Origin: Methylobacterium bullatum
Lineage (GTDB): Bacteria; Pseudomonadota; Alphaproteobacteria; Rhizobiales; Beijerinckiaceae
Assembly: GCF_014845095.1 (NCBI RefSeq)
Contig: NZ_NKUG01000003.1
Coordinates: 1-64,000 of the forward strand
Direction: 5' to 3'
DNA length: 64,000 bases
Under the pieces are notes generated by a model. The model made no database searches and had not been told where the DNA came from. It saw only the letters and a program-made list of their open reading frames with translations. The translations under genes were made by a program, and so were the position numbers. Shown piece after piece: positions 8,888 to 16,966 of this stretch; the stretch's first letter is position 1; the number at the start of each line of letters is the position of its first letter.

Positions 8888-9080
8888 TTTCCCTGCTAAC
8901 AGGGAAAACAACAGGGAAAACGGAGGGATGCAGCTGCCGGGGTCGATTTTGGCAAGCAATACCGCAGCGGATGCAATGATTTAGGGGGCAATTCCCTGTG
9001 CGGCGGAACAGGGAATTGGTCTCAGCCAAACAGGGACGCGCTTGGTCGAAACAGGCAAGCCGATCGGTTGGAACAGGGAT
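8888..9080. repeat. Cluster of CAGGGA/TCCCTG repeats, copy 1
   Basis: At least seven CAGGGA or TCCCTG units lie within 195 bases. They include TTTCCCTG-N4-CAGGGAAA starting at 8888 and the inverted repeat CAATTCCCTG/CAGGGAATTG at 8989-9018 with a 10-base spacer. The same block is present in copy 2, where the second inverted repeat has 12-base arms. It lies between the integrase 5' end and the end of the methyltransferase operon. Its role is unknown; iterated protein-binding sites or a recombination site are possible. Confidence 0.6.
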
Positions 9081-9097
9081 CGTCTCGGGCCAAACGC

Positions 9098-9129
9098 AAA
9101 AAGGCCGGAGAGCCGCGAGGCTCTCCGGC
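9098..9129 (-). terminator. Rho-independent terminator of methyltransferase-DUF5681 operon, copy 1
   Basis: An 11-bp perfect stem (GCCGGAGAGCC/GGCTCTCCGGC, 9104-9129) closes on a GCGA tetraloop and is followed on the minus strand by C and five T. It lies 33 bases past the DUF5681 stop. The same hairpin occurs in copy 2. Confidence 0.85.
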
Positions 9130-9161
9130 TGTATGGAGTTTCGAGGATCAGGGGAGGGGGC

Positions 9162-9629
9162 TCAGGTCTCTCCCAGCTTCGAGCACATATCACCAGCGTC
9201 GACGAACCGAACCGTGATGCCAGGAGGATCCTTTGGTCCTTCATCGAGAAGCAGCAACCGCTCCTCGAACGACATGCCATCGGGCTCGTCCGCCGGCGCC
9301 AGGGCCTTGATGTTATCGAAGAGGAGTTTGGCGGCTTTCATATCGCCCTGCATGGCCTTCCGGGTGAGCTGCTGGGCGAGTGCCTCGATCTGGGTTGTCC
9401 GGATCGTGCGGCCATCCTTGGTGATGGTGATCGGCTCACGTGCAGCCTGGGTAAATGCGTCCAGAAGATCGCGCCGGCCGAGTGGGGCCGAGTGGCCTCG
9501 GGGCCGGCCGCGGGGATTGCCGGACTGGCCCTTCCGGAAGCGATGGTTGGCCGGCGGCTTGCCATACCCGACTTCGTACCCGGTGGGCCGCTTGGGTTTG
9601 ATCATCGTGGTGTTCGCAGCGTCAGCCAT
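9162..9629 (-). CDS. DUF5681 domain protein, copy 1
   Basis: The 155-residue protein carries the DUF5681 signature near its N-terminus: GYEVGYGKPP followed by FRKGQSGNPRGRPRG (residues about 18-45). The rest is helical and acidic at the C-terminus. The domain's biochemical role is not established to my knowledge; the basic Gly-Arg-rich motif suggests nucleic-acid contact. The ATG at 9627-9629 overlaps the stop of the methyltransferase gene by one base, so the two are co-translated. The partner at 56352-56819 is nearly identical for the first 110 residues and then diverges, showing that the C-terminal part evolves fastest. Confidence 0.85.
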   Translation of the reverse strand: MADAANTTMIKPKRPTGYEVGYGKPPANHRFRKGQSGNPRGRPRGHSAPLGRRDLLDAFTQAAREPITITKDGRTIRTTQIEALAQQLTRKAMQGDMKAAKLLFDNIKALAPADEPDGMSFEERLLLLDEGPKDPPGITVRFVDAGDMCSKLGET

Positions 9630-10978
9630 CACGCAGCCTCCTCGAGCAGGGCAGGGGCCGTACGGGTCGATCGGACCTCGTCCCAGGTCTCGTCCGTACC
9701 GTCGAGAATGACGTCACGGCCCGTGAACGCCTGCCAGCGCCGAACAGCGACATCGACATAGACCGGGTCCAGTTCGAGCACCCGCGCCTCACGTCCCGTC
9801 TTCTCCGCAGCCAGCAAGGTCGTACCGCTGCCCGAGAACGGATCGAGGACGATCGCACCGCGGCGCGTGACGTCCTTGATCGCATCGACGACCAGGGCCA
9901 CCGGCTTGACTGTCGGATGCAGTGCCAGATCCCCCGCGCCCTTGAAGGTGTTGACCCCGGAATAGGTCCACACGTTCGAACGGTTGCGCCCATGCCGGCC
10001 GAGCTCGACGTTGTTGGTGTGGATGGCCGTGCCGACCTTGTAGAGCGCGATCAGCTCGTGCTGCGAGCGGTAGAGCGAGCCCTGCCCCGGATTGGTCTTG
10101 CTCCACACGATCAGGTTCTTCTGCTCGCCGTAGAGCGGGCGGGTCGCGGCATGTAGCTCCGGTAGGTGACGCCAATCCATGCAGACGTAGTGCAGGGCGC
10201 CATCACGGGAGACCGAGACCGCATGTCCGAGGCTCTCGCTCAGGAAAGCCGTGAAGGCCTCCTCCGTCATCTCACCCGAGCCCATGACGAACTCGCGATG
10301 CTGGACGCGGCCGCGGCCCATGACGTGGCCGTTGACGGGCACGTTGTAGGGTGGATCGGTGAAGACCATGTCGGCCTCTCGTCCACCCATCAGACGCTCG
10401 ACATCATCGCGGCTGCACGCGCTGCCGCACAGGATCCGGTGAGGTCCGAGCTGCCACAGGTCGCCGAGCCGGGAGACCGGTGCTTCCGGCTCAAAACACT
10501 CGTCCTCGCGCGAGGCGAGGCGCTCCTCTTCGAGATCCCCCGTCAGCAGATCGAGTTCGGCGATCTCGAAACCGGTGATCGACAGATCGAGGCCGATCTC
10601 GGGCAGGTGGATGGCGAGCTCACCGAGTTCGAGGGCAAGCGTTGCCCGATCCCAGCCGGCGAGGGTCGCGATCTTGTTGTCGGCGATCGCATAGGCGCGC
10701 TTCTGCGTCTCGCTCAGGTGATCGAGCTGGACGGTCGGGACCGTGGGCAGGCCGAGCTGCTTGGCCGCCAGCAACCGTCCGTGCCCAGCGAGCACGAGGC
10801 CGGCGTTGTCGACGACGAGCGGCACGGTGAAGCCGAACGCCCTGATGCTGTCGGCGATCTTGGCGATCTGCTTCTTCGAATGGGTGCGGGCGTTGCGCGG
10901 GTTGGCCCTGAGGGCAGCCGGAGCCTGGTCGAGGATGGTCAATCCGGCCGTGGGGAAGGCAGGCGTGTTCGTCGTCAT
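9629..10978 (-). CDS. DNA methyltransferase with N-terminal ParB-like domain, copy 1
   Basis: The 449-residue protein fuses a ParB/sulfiredoxin-like domain (residues about 15-110, including RANPRNARTHS and GLVLAGHGRLLAAKQLG) to an N6/N4 DNA methyltransferase. Motif IV is TDPPY (207-211) and the SAM-binding motif is DPFSGSGTT (379-387), an order typical of beta-class enzymes. No cognate endonuclease is nearby, so it is an orphan or regulatory methyltransferase. A longer open frame to 11152 exists, but the start at 10978 matches the copy-2 gene exactly. A promoter and a 245-base leader with hairpins lie upstream. Confidence 0.9.
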   Translation of the reverse strand: MTTNTPAFPTAGLTILDQAPAALRANPRNARTHSKKQIAKIADSIRAFGFTVPLVVDNAGLVLAGHGRLLAAKQLGLPTVPTVQLDHLSETQKRAYAIADNKIATLAGWDRATLALELGELAIHLPEIGLDLSITGFEIAELDLLTGDLEEERLASREDECFEPEAPVSRLGDLWQLGPHRILCGSACSRDDVERLMGGREADMVFTDPPYNVPVNGHVMGRGRVQHREFVMGSGEMTEEAFTAFLSESLGHAVSVSRDGALHYVCMDWRHLPELHAATRPLYGEQKNLIVWSKTNPGQGSLYRSQHELIALYKVGTAIHTNNVELGRHGRNRSNVWTYSGVNTFKGAGDLALHPTVKPVALVVDAIKDVTRRGAIVLDPFSGSGTTLLAAEKTGREARVLELDPVYVDVAVRRWQAFTGRDVILDGTDETWDEVRSTRTAPALLEEAA

Positions 10979-11093
10979 GATGAGGATGTCCTTGGAAAAG
11001 CGCGCACGACGACGGGCCCGCATGCCCGAAGGCAGCAGGGTAGGAGTCAGCGCGGTGATCTGAGAGAAGGGCCGCTCGGCCCGGAGGCAGGAA

Positions 11094-11119
11094 CGCCCCG
11101 GAGCAGGCGCTGCGGGGCG
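11094..11119 (-). ncRNA. Conserved leader hairpin of methyltransferase mRNA, copy 1
   Basis: A 7-bp stem CGCCCCG/CGGGGCG encloses a smaller helix AGC/GCT. In copy 2 (58284-58309) the outer stem is unchanged, while the inner A-T pair has become G-C, a compensatory change. A second small hairpin (GGGCC/GGCCC, about 11070-11083) is also kept in copy 2 with a changed loop. It is probably a structured 5' leader; no known riboswitch class is recognised. Confidence 0.4.
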
Positions 11120-11230
11120 AGGGGACATGCAATCGCGCGGCGGGCTGTGCAAGCGCGCCGTTCGGGGAGGATCACAATTGCGGGTGGATCCAAGCCGGTG
11201 CGCTGCGGACGCAAAGACTTCGACTTAACG

Positions 11231-11260
11231 AAAGTGCGCAGTTTGCCCGTCGGGTGTCAA
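11231..11260 (-). promoter_or_regulatory. Sigma-70-like promoter of methyltransferase operon, copy 1
   Basis: On the minus strand TTGACA (11260-11255) is followed after 18 bases by CACTTT (11236-11231). The same arrangement (TTGACA, 18 bases, CATTTT) is kept at 58422-58451 in copy 2, and the spacer starts with the conserved CCCGACGGGCAAA. Confidence 0.55.
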
Positions 11261-11262
11261 GA

Positions 11263-11795
11263 TCGTCTCTCACCAGCATCTCCGCAGGGGGACTACTCAT
11301 CGAAGATTTCGAGGAAATCCCTTCGGGTTCCGACATGCTAAGAGGAAGCACACAGGGTGGAGTTTCTGCCCATCATCCGTGCTTGATGGGATCTCGTAAG
11401 CCCGGTCTATGACTGAGTCGGTTGAAACTTCGCCAGTCCGGTCTGAAGAAACGAGATCAATGAAGCGGACGTTCGTCCGGGAAATGAGGATTGACGGCTC
11501 CGCGCCTATAGTTACCATCCGGTCTAATACGACGGCATCTCCTAAGCAAGGTATCGTGGTGAACCGCAGCAGGACTGTATCATTTTAGTATAATACACAA
11601 TAAAAATCACCAATCATCTTAATTTCGTTTTCTATTTTGTTGTTACTTTTTTTATTCAATTATAAACGGAATCCTTATTGCAAGACCGCTCGAATGAAAC
11701 TTGATACTGGAAACAGCCTCGAACATTAATAATGTTGATATTATTCAGCATTCATATTTTTGGGGTTATAAGCGATCGCGGGTATAATAACATAA
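11263..11795. other. Non-coding, AT-rich gap
   Basis: Between the end of repeat copy 1 and the LysR stop there is no convincing gene. The stretch 11575-11810 is strongly AT-rich (runs of T and A near 11640-11660). Short open frames on either strand lack ribosome sites and protein-like composition. Confidence 0.5.
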
Positions 11796-12749
11796 TCAAC
11801 GAACAGCAGGTAATTTTCCGTGAGTTTTTAGTTTTGCTCGCCATACATTACTTTCGACAAGTTTCGCGATCACTGACGCGAGCACCTTCGCGACCCCTTC
11901 ACTCCCGCGAACGTTTAACGTGCGCTGAGAAACCACGACCGATAGCCGCCAAGAAGGCGTCGGATCTACGATTGGGATTGCGACCATCTCGCCCCGTGCG
12001 ATCTCCGCCGATAACGCGAAATGCGGCATAATTGCCGCGTACTTCTTCGAGCGCACGAGTTCCGCGATGGCCGGCAGGCTTTCGCAATCGATTGCCGTCG
12101 GCGTGACCTCGTGGCGTGCGGCCAATTGCTCGATCACAACGCGAAGGATGTTCGGACGCCCTGGCAACACGAGCGGCAATGGCAGCCGGAAGACATCCTG
12201 GAAGCTGATATGATCCTGGCAGGCGATCGGGTGGCGCGAAGGCATGATGAGCATCAGGTCCTCGATCATCATTTCGGTCCACGCCACATGCTCGAAAGCT
12301 TTGTGGTCGTAGAGCAGCGCCACGTCGAGGCGACCAGCCTGTATCCATTCGTCGAGGGTGCCGCTCATCGCCTCGACGATATGGAGCGTGATGTTCGGCA
12401 GCGCCTTGGCGATTTCCTCGTAGAGTGGCAGCGACAGTCCACGGCATGCGGAAGTCGGCAGGCCGATGGAGATGCGTCCGCTTGGGCTCGTAGCCTGGGA
12501 GCGAACGGTGTCCTTTGCCCGTTCGACCTCGTGCAGGATGCGACGGGCATGCTCGTAGAACGTCAGGCCCTGCTCGGTTGGCGTGACGCCACGAGCGTGG
12601 CGGAAAAACAGCTCGACGCCCAGCTCGTCTTCAAGATTCCGGATCTGCTGACTGAGCGAGGGCTGGGCCACGCTCAGAACTTCGGCAGCGCGGGAGACGT
12701 TCCCACTCTCCGCAATCTGTACGAAGTACCGAAGCTGACGAAGATCCAT
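11796..12749 (-). CDS. LysR-type transcriptional regulator of the adjacent Liv/amidase operon
   Basis: The 317-residue protein has the N-terminal winged helix-turn-helix (MDLRQLRYF; AAEVLSVAQPSLSQQIRNLE, residues about 18-40) and a C-terminal periplasmic-binding-protein-like effector domain, most similar in pattern to the Nac/CynR-like group. The ATG at 12747-12749 is preferred over an upstream in-frame start because the HTH conventionally begins at the N-terminus. It diverges from the transporter operon starting at 13048, the classical arrangement in which the regulator controls the divergent operon in response to the transported or degraded substrate. Confidence 0.9.
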   Translation of the reverse strand: MDLRQLRYFVQIAESGNVSRAAEVLSVAQPSLSQQIRNLEDELGVELFFRHARGVTPTEQGLTFYEHARRILHEVERAKDTVRSQATSPSGRISIGLPTSACRGLSLPLYEEIAKALPNITLHIVEAMSGTLDEWIQAGRLDVALLYDHKAFEHVAWTEMMIEDLMLIMPSRHPIACQDHISFQDVFRLPLPLVLPGRPNILRVVIEQLAARHEVTPTAIDCESLPAIAELVRSKKYAAIMPHFALSAEIARGEMVAIPIVDPTPSWRLSVVVSQRTLNVRGSEGVAKVLASVIAKLVESNVWRAKLKTHGKLPAVR

Positions 12750-12912
12750 GTACGCTCGCTTTCCGACGAGAGATCCGCAAATTTCGAGGCTCGCGTCAAA
12801 TGCTCTGCCAGAGAGCAATTTGCCTATCCTATGGGCAGTGATAAGAAATTTTCATACTTCTACCAATGAGTTATTCTCTACATCACTCGATCGATTCTGC
12901 CTATCGAGCAGG

Positions 12913-12942
12913 CCGATAGTTTTTTCCTATAGTAAGTATCGG
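12913..12942. promoter_or_regulatory. Candidate LysR operator in divergent intergenic region
   Basis: CCGATA and TATCGG are separated by 18 bases in the AT-rich region between the LysR gene and the Liv operon. LysR proteins bind interrupted dyads in such positions. The neighbouring 12901-12918 segment (CTATCGAGCAGGCCGATAG) is a second overlapping dyad. Confidence 0.4.
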
Positions 12943-13047
12943 AAATCGGTCTTTGATATTCGTTGTCTTGAGTGACCAATCTTATAAGTGTTCCGAGTGG
13001 AGCGAGCGCTATCCAGCGGCGCATATTAGGTAATCAGAGAGTTTTGC

Positions 13048-14241
13048 ATGAAGGCGCAGAGATACTTGTGCAGCCTCGTCCTGGCTGCTCCGATCGTCCT
13101 TGGCGTGCCGACGTCCGTATTGGCGCAGCAGGAGTCCTGCATCGGGAATTCCGCAGCCATCACGGGTCCCGCAGCCTTCGGTGGTCAAGCCATCAAGATG
13201 GGCGCCGAAATCGCCATCGACGAAATCAACGCCAAGGGTGGCGTGCTGGGTAAGCCGCTGCGCTTCGTCCAGTACGACGATGCCGGGGCACCGCCCCGCG
13301 GCGTCGACAACACCCGCCGCATCGCTCTGGCGGACAAGTGCGTGGTGATCCTCGGAGGCTATCACTCCACCGTATCGGTCGCGCAGGTCGAGCCGGTGCA
13401 CGCCCTTGGTATCCCGTTCGTCGGCGTGCTCGCCGCAAACACGCAGGCAATCGAGAACGGCCGTAGCCCGAACTACATGTTCCGGGTCTCGGCGAAGGAC
13501 AAATGGGTCGCTCGATTCCTGGTCGAGCAGGCCGCGAAGGTTTCGAAAACTGGCAAGATCGCGTTCTTCTACGAGAATACCGGTTGGGGCAACGGCGCAC
13601 TGCCCGACGTCAAGGACGCAGTTGCAAAGGCTGGTAAGCAACTCGTCGCGACGGAGACCTTCAACTGGAATGATCAGGACATGACTCCGCAGGCGATCCG
13701 CGCCCGGGATGCCGGCGCGGACGTGGCTCTGTTCTGGGCACTCGACCGCGAGGGCAACCAGATCCTGCGCTCGATGGACAAGGTCGGATACAAGCCGACG
13801 ATCATCGGTGCTTGGGGCATCGCCGGCAATCTCGGTGAGCTCGCCGGGCCGCTCGCCAACGGCGTCGAGGTCGTGCAGACCTACAGCTTCATGGGCGATC
13901 TCGACCCGAAGGGCCAGGCGCTCTGGCAGAAGATCCAGGCCAAGTACGGCTTGAAGGATCCCGCGCAGATCAAGATGGGCTCGGGCGTCGCGAACGCCTA
14001 CGACGCGGTCTTCATCGTAGCCAAGGCGATCGAGAAGGCCGGCGCCTACGATTGGAAGAAGGTCCGCGAGGGGTTGTACGGCGTCAGCCATGACGGGCTG
14101 GTTGCCAAGTACGCCCCGGCCTTCGACGTCTCGGATCCCGAGCGCCAGGACGCAATTCTGCCGCGCGACTACAAGCTCACTGTCTGGTTCGACGGCAAGC
14201 TGCTGCCGATCGCGCAAACTCCGTACGGTAAGGCGAACTGA
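13048..14241 (+). CDS. Liv-type ABC transporter substrate-binding protein
   Basis: The 397-residue protein starts with a Sec signal peptide (basic MKAQR, hydrophobic core, cleavage likely after SVLAQ). It then shows the type I periplasmic-binding fold of the branched-chain amino acid/amide family: binding-site region ITGPAAFGGQAIKMGAEIAI, NAKGGVLGKPL, and ISTV-like hinge regions. It captures the substrate in the periplasm for the permease-ATPase encoded immediately downstream. Related proteins bind amino acids, amides, urea or aromatic compounds, so the ligand cannot be read from sequence. The linked cyclase-type hydrolase and amidase favour an amide or cyclic imide. Confidence 0.92.
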   Translation: MKAQRYLCSLVLAAPIVLGVPTSVLAQQESCIGNSAAITGPAAFGGQAIKMGAEIAIDEINAKGGVLGKPLRFVQYDDAGAPPRGVDNTRRIALADKCVVILGGYHSTVSVAQVEPVHALGIPFVGVLAANTQAIENGRSPNYMFRVSAKDKWVARFLVEQAAKVSKTGKIAFFYENTGWGNGALPDVKDAVAKAGKQLVATETFNWNDQDMTPQAIRARDAGADVALFWALDREGNQILRSMDKVGYKPTIIGAWGIAGNLGELAGPLANGVEVVQTYSFMGDLDPKGQALWQKIQAKYGLKDPAQIKMGSGVANAYDAVFIVAKAIEKAGAYDWKKVREGLYGVSHDGLVAKYAPAFDVSDPERQDAILPRDYKLTVWFDGKLLPIAQTPYGKAN

Positions 14242-14303
14242 GCGGGTTGCGGACCGGCGCTTCGTTGCCGGTCGACCACGCTGCGATGGGCGGGAAGCGG
14301 ATC

Positions 14304-15179
14304 ATGACGACGGCGCTGCAGTACACCCTCTCGGGCCTCGCCATCGGCGGGATCTACGCCCTGGTGGCGCTCGGCTTCCATATCATGTGGTCCGCCGCCA
14401 GGGCCGTGAACTTCGCCCATGGCGACACCCTCATGCTGGGAGCTGTGCTCGCGGTGCTCGGCGTCGATGCCGGTCTGCCCCTTCCGCTTGCCTGTCTGCT
14501 CGCCATCGCCGCCGGAGGGGTCTTCGGTATCGTGCTGGAGCGCTTCGCGGTGCGGCCCTTCACAGGCACGAACGCCTCGATCGGCTGGATGCTCACCACC
14601 ATCGCGGTGGGCATCATGATCGAGTCGCTGGCAACGATGCAGTTCGGCGGCTTCTCGCGCCCGCTGCCCTCGCCGGGGGTCGCGAAGCCCATCACGATAT
14701 GGGGGGCTGGCATCTACCCGCAGGAACTCCTGATCCCGGTCGTGGCCGTGGTGGCAATGATCGGCTTCCGCCTGCTCCAGAAGCGGACCCTGGTCGGGCG
14801 CGCCATGCAGGCCGTGGCACACAACCGACAGGCGGCCTCTCTCATGGGCATCGACGTCAACCGCATTGTGATGCTGTCGTTCGGGCTGGCCGCCCTGTTC
14901 GGCGCCGGGGCCGGGGTGCTGGTCGCGCCGGTCATCCAGGTCTCCGCCACGATGGGCGTGCTGCTCGGCCTGAAGGGCTTCGCGGTCGCGATCATCGGCG
15001 GCATCACCAGCGCGCCCGGCGTCGTCGTGGCCGGCTTGATTTTCGGCGTCATGGAGAAATTCGTCGAAGGATACGTCTCGACGGCAGCCCGCGAGATTGT
15101 CGGCTTCGGTTCGATGATCGTTGTCCTTCTCGCCTTTCCTCAGGGCCTGTTCGGCAAGCGGGAAATCTTCAAGGTATGA
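14304..15179 (+). CDS. Liv-type ABC permease (LivH family)
   Basis: The 291-residue integral membrane protein has about eight hydrophobic helices and the LivH hallmarks (GLAIGGIYALVALGF near the N-terminus; AVNFAHGDTLMLGA; GLKGFAVAIIGG). ATG at 14304 is chosen over the upstream in-frame start because the family begins with this helix. It is the first of the two transmembrane subunits. Its TGA overlaps the ATG of the next gene (ATGA at 15176-15179). Confidence 0.92.
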   Translation: MTTALQYTLSGLAIGGIYALVALGFHIMWSAARAVNFAHGDTLMLGAVLAVLGVDAGLPLPLACLLAIAAGGVFGIVLERFAVRPFTGTNASIGWMLTTIAVGIMIESLATMQFGGFSRPLPSPGVAKPITIWGAGIYPQELLIPVVAVVAMIGFRLLQKRTLVGRAMQAVAHNRQAASLMGIDVNRIVMLSFGLAALFGAGAGVLVAPVIQVSATMGVLLGLKGFAVAIIGGITSAPGVVVAGLIFGVMEKFVEGYVSTAAREIVGFGSMIVVLLAFPQGLFGKREIFKV

Positions 15180-16966
15180 ACGCGCTCTTCCGCCTCGGCT
15201 TTGCGCTCCTCGCGCTGACCCTCGTCGCCGTCCCCCTGACGGCCGGCAACGAGTACGAGCTCCGGCTCTTCATGCTCTTCCTGATCTACGGGATCATCGC
15301 CGTCGGTCTGAACGTGCTTGTCGGGCTCACCGGCCTCGTCTCCCTCGGTCAGGCTGGCTTGTTCGCGCTAGGCGCCTACACGGGCGGCATTCTGGCGATT
15401 CGGTTCGGCTTCGACATCCTGCTCGCCAGCCTCGGGGCGGCCGTGGTGTCCGGCCTGTTCGGCGTCCTCCTGGCATATCCCACGGTCCGGGTGCGCGGGG
15501 TCTATCTCGCGGTGGTGACCATCGCCTTCGGCCTCATCGTCGAGAATGTCGCGATCGAGTGGCAGTCGCTTACCGGCGGCACCACAGGCTTGAGTGGCAT
15601 TCCGGGCCCCAACATCCTTGGTTTCCCGCTGACGGGCTACGCCTTCTACGGGGTTCTCGCCGTCACCCTGTTCACCGTCACCCTGCTTGCCCATCACCTC
15701 AAGTGGTCGCCCTATGGCCGCGCCATGCTGGCGGTTTCCCAGAGCGAGACCGCGGCGCGCAGCCTCGGCGTCAACGTGACGGCGATCCGCACCCTGGCCT
15801 TTGTGGTGGCGGCCATGACCGCCGGAATAGCCGGCAGCTTCTACGCGTTCCTCAATGCCTACATCTCGCCGGACATCTTCACCTTCTCGGATTCGATCCG
15901 CTTCCTGCTGATGGTCATCCTCGGCGGTGCGGCCTCAACGTTCGGTCCCGTCATCGGCGCGGCCGTCCTGACCTACCTTCCGGAGCTGCTGCAGCAGTTC
16001 GCCGAGTGGCAGAAGTTCGCCTACGGGGCGCTCCTCCTCCTCGTGATGTTCGGCTTGCCGCGGGGCATTCTCGGCACTTTGAGCAACCTGTCAGGCCGTC
16101 TGCGGCCGGTGGCGCGCGGCATCGATCCTCGTGAGGGGACCCTGGCAGCCGAGTTCCTGCGGGACGGTGCGCGTGGGTCGGCCGAACTGGTGACGGACAG
16201 TCTGACTGTGCGCTTCGGCGGGTTGACGGCGCTGTCGGCGGCCTCGGTCCGCGTCAGACCCGGCGAGATCCATGCTCTCATTGGTCCAAACGGTGCCGGC
16301 AAGTCGACCTTCGTGAACACGATCTCGGGTTTCTACAGTCCGACCGAAGGTTCGTTCAGCCTCGATGGCATCCCGCTCGCGGGCCTCAAGCCGCATCGGA
16401 TCGCCCGGCTCGGCCTCGCCCGCACCTTCCAGAACACAGAGCTGTTCGGCGAGATGAGCGTGCTGGAGAACGTCATGGTCGGGGTCGAGCAACGCCGGCG
16501 CTACGGCTTGGCCAGCGCCCTCCTGCGGACCCCCGGTTTCCGGCACGAGCAGGATGCATGCCGCCGTGCCGCGATCGGCCTCTTGGACTTCGTCGGATTG
16601 GCAGAATACGCCAACGAGGCCGCGCGCTTCCTGCCCTTCGGCCATCAGCGCCGCCTGGAGATCGCCAGGGCCCTCGCGGCCCGGCCCCGCTTGCTCCTGC
16701 TGGACGAGCCGGCCGCCGGCCTCACCAGCGGGGAGATCGACGATCTGGAGCTCATGATCCGGAAGATTGCCGCCCTGGACGTCTCGGTCTTGCTGATTGA
16801 GCATCACGTCGACCTGATCATGGCGGTGGCCGACACTGTGACGGTGCTGGATTACGGCCAGATCATCGCCAGCGCATCACCCTCTGTCGTCCAGGCCGAT
16901 CCTCGGGTGATCGAGGCCTATTTCGGCAGCCCCCTGGTGCAAGCATCCGTGACGGAGGCCGCATGA
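15176..16966 (+). CDS. Fused Liv permease-ATPase (LivM-LivG)
   Basis: A single 596-residue frame joins a LivM-type permease (residues about 1-320: GLVSLGQAGLFALGAYTGG, YPTVRVRGVYLAVVTIAFG) to a LivG-type ATPase. The ATPase half has Walker A GPNGAGKST near residue 372, Walker B LLLLDEPAAGL near 506 and the switch histidine in LLIEHHVD. Its signature segment reads LPFGHQRRLEIARAL, with FGHQ where most LivG proteins have YGQQ. Fusions of these subunits are known in this transporter family. Start and stop both overlap neighbouring genes by four bases, so the operon is tightly coupled. An apparent longer frame begins inside the substrate-binding gene and is rejected. Confidence 0.92.
   Translation: MNALFRLGFALLALTLVAVPLTAGNEYELRLFMLFLIYGIIAVGLNVLVGLTGLVSLGQAGLFALGAYTGGILAIRFGFDILLASLGAAVVSGLFGVLLAYPTVRVRGVYLAVVTIAFGLIVENVAIEWQSLTGGTTGLSGIPGPNILGFPLTGYAFYGVLAVTLFTVTLLAHHLKWSPYGRAMLAVSQSETAARSLGVNVTAIRTLAFVVAAMTAGIAGSFYAFLNAYISPDIFTFSDSIRFLLMVILGGAASTFGPVIGAAVLTYLPELLQQFAEWQKFAYGALLLLVMFGLPRGILGTLSNLSGRLRPVARGIDPREGTLAAEFLRDGARGSAELVTDSLTVRFGGLTALSAASVRVRPGEIHALIGPNGAGKSTFVNTISGFYSPTEGSFSLDGIPLAGLKPHRIARLGLARTFQNTELFGEMSVLENVMVGVEQRRRYGLASALLRTPGFRHEQDACRRAAIGLLDFVGLAEYANEAARFLPFGHQRRLEIARALAARPRLLLLDEPAAGLTSGEIDDLELMIRKIAALDVSVLLIEHHVDLIMAVADTVTVLDYGQIIASASPSVVQADPRVIEAYFGSPLVQASVTEAA

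Larger units (their letters stand above)
8845..11262. repeat. 2.4-kb direct repeat unit, copy 1
   Basis: The segment from the AGTGGTGGGGCACGCATCC-type start to the GGGTGTCAAGA end recurs at 56035-58453 in the same orientation with almost identical length. It contains, left to right, a CAGGGA repeat block, a terminator, a DUF5681 gene, a ParB-methyltransferase gene, a leader and a promoter. The methyltransferase proteins differ at roughly 18 of 449 positions; the DUF5681 C-termini differ more. Boundaries are by eye and could be off by several bases. Confidence 0.85.

Noticed and set aside
8888-9080. CRISPR array
   Set aside because: The repeated CAGGGA units are short, irregularly spaced and partly inverted, with no uniform spacers and no cas genes.
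12972-14217. Long minus-strand frame opposite the Liv binding protein (13009-14217)
   Set aside because: It is antisense to a protein with clear signal peptide and family motifs; composition is typical of an antisense shadow.
14090-15175. N-terminal extension of the LivM-LivG frame through the LivH gene
   Set aside because: The extension is arginine/histidine-rich nonsense in another phase of the LivH gene; the true start overlaps the LivH stop at 15176.
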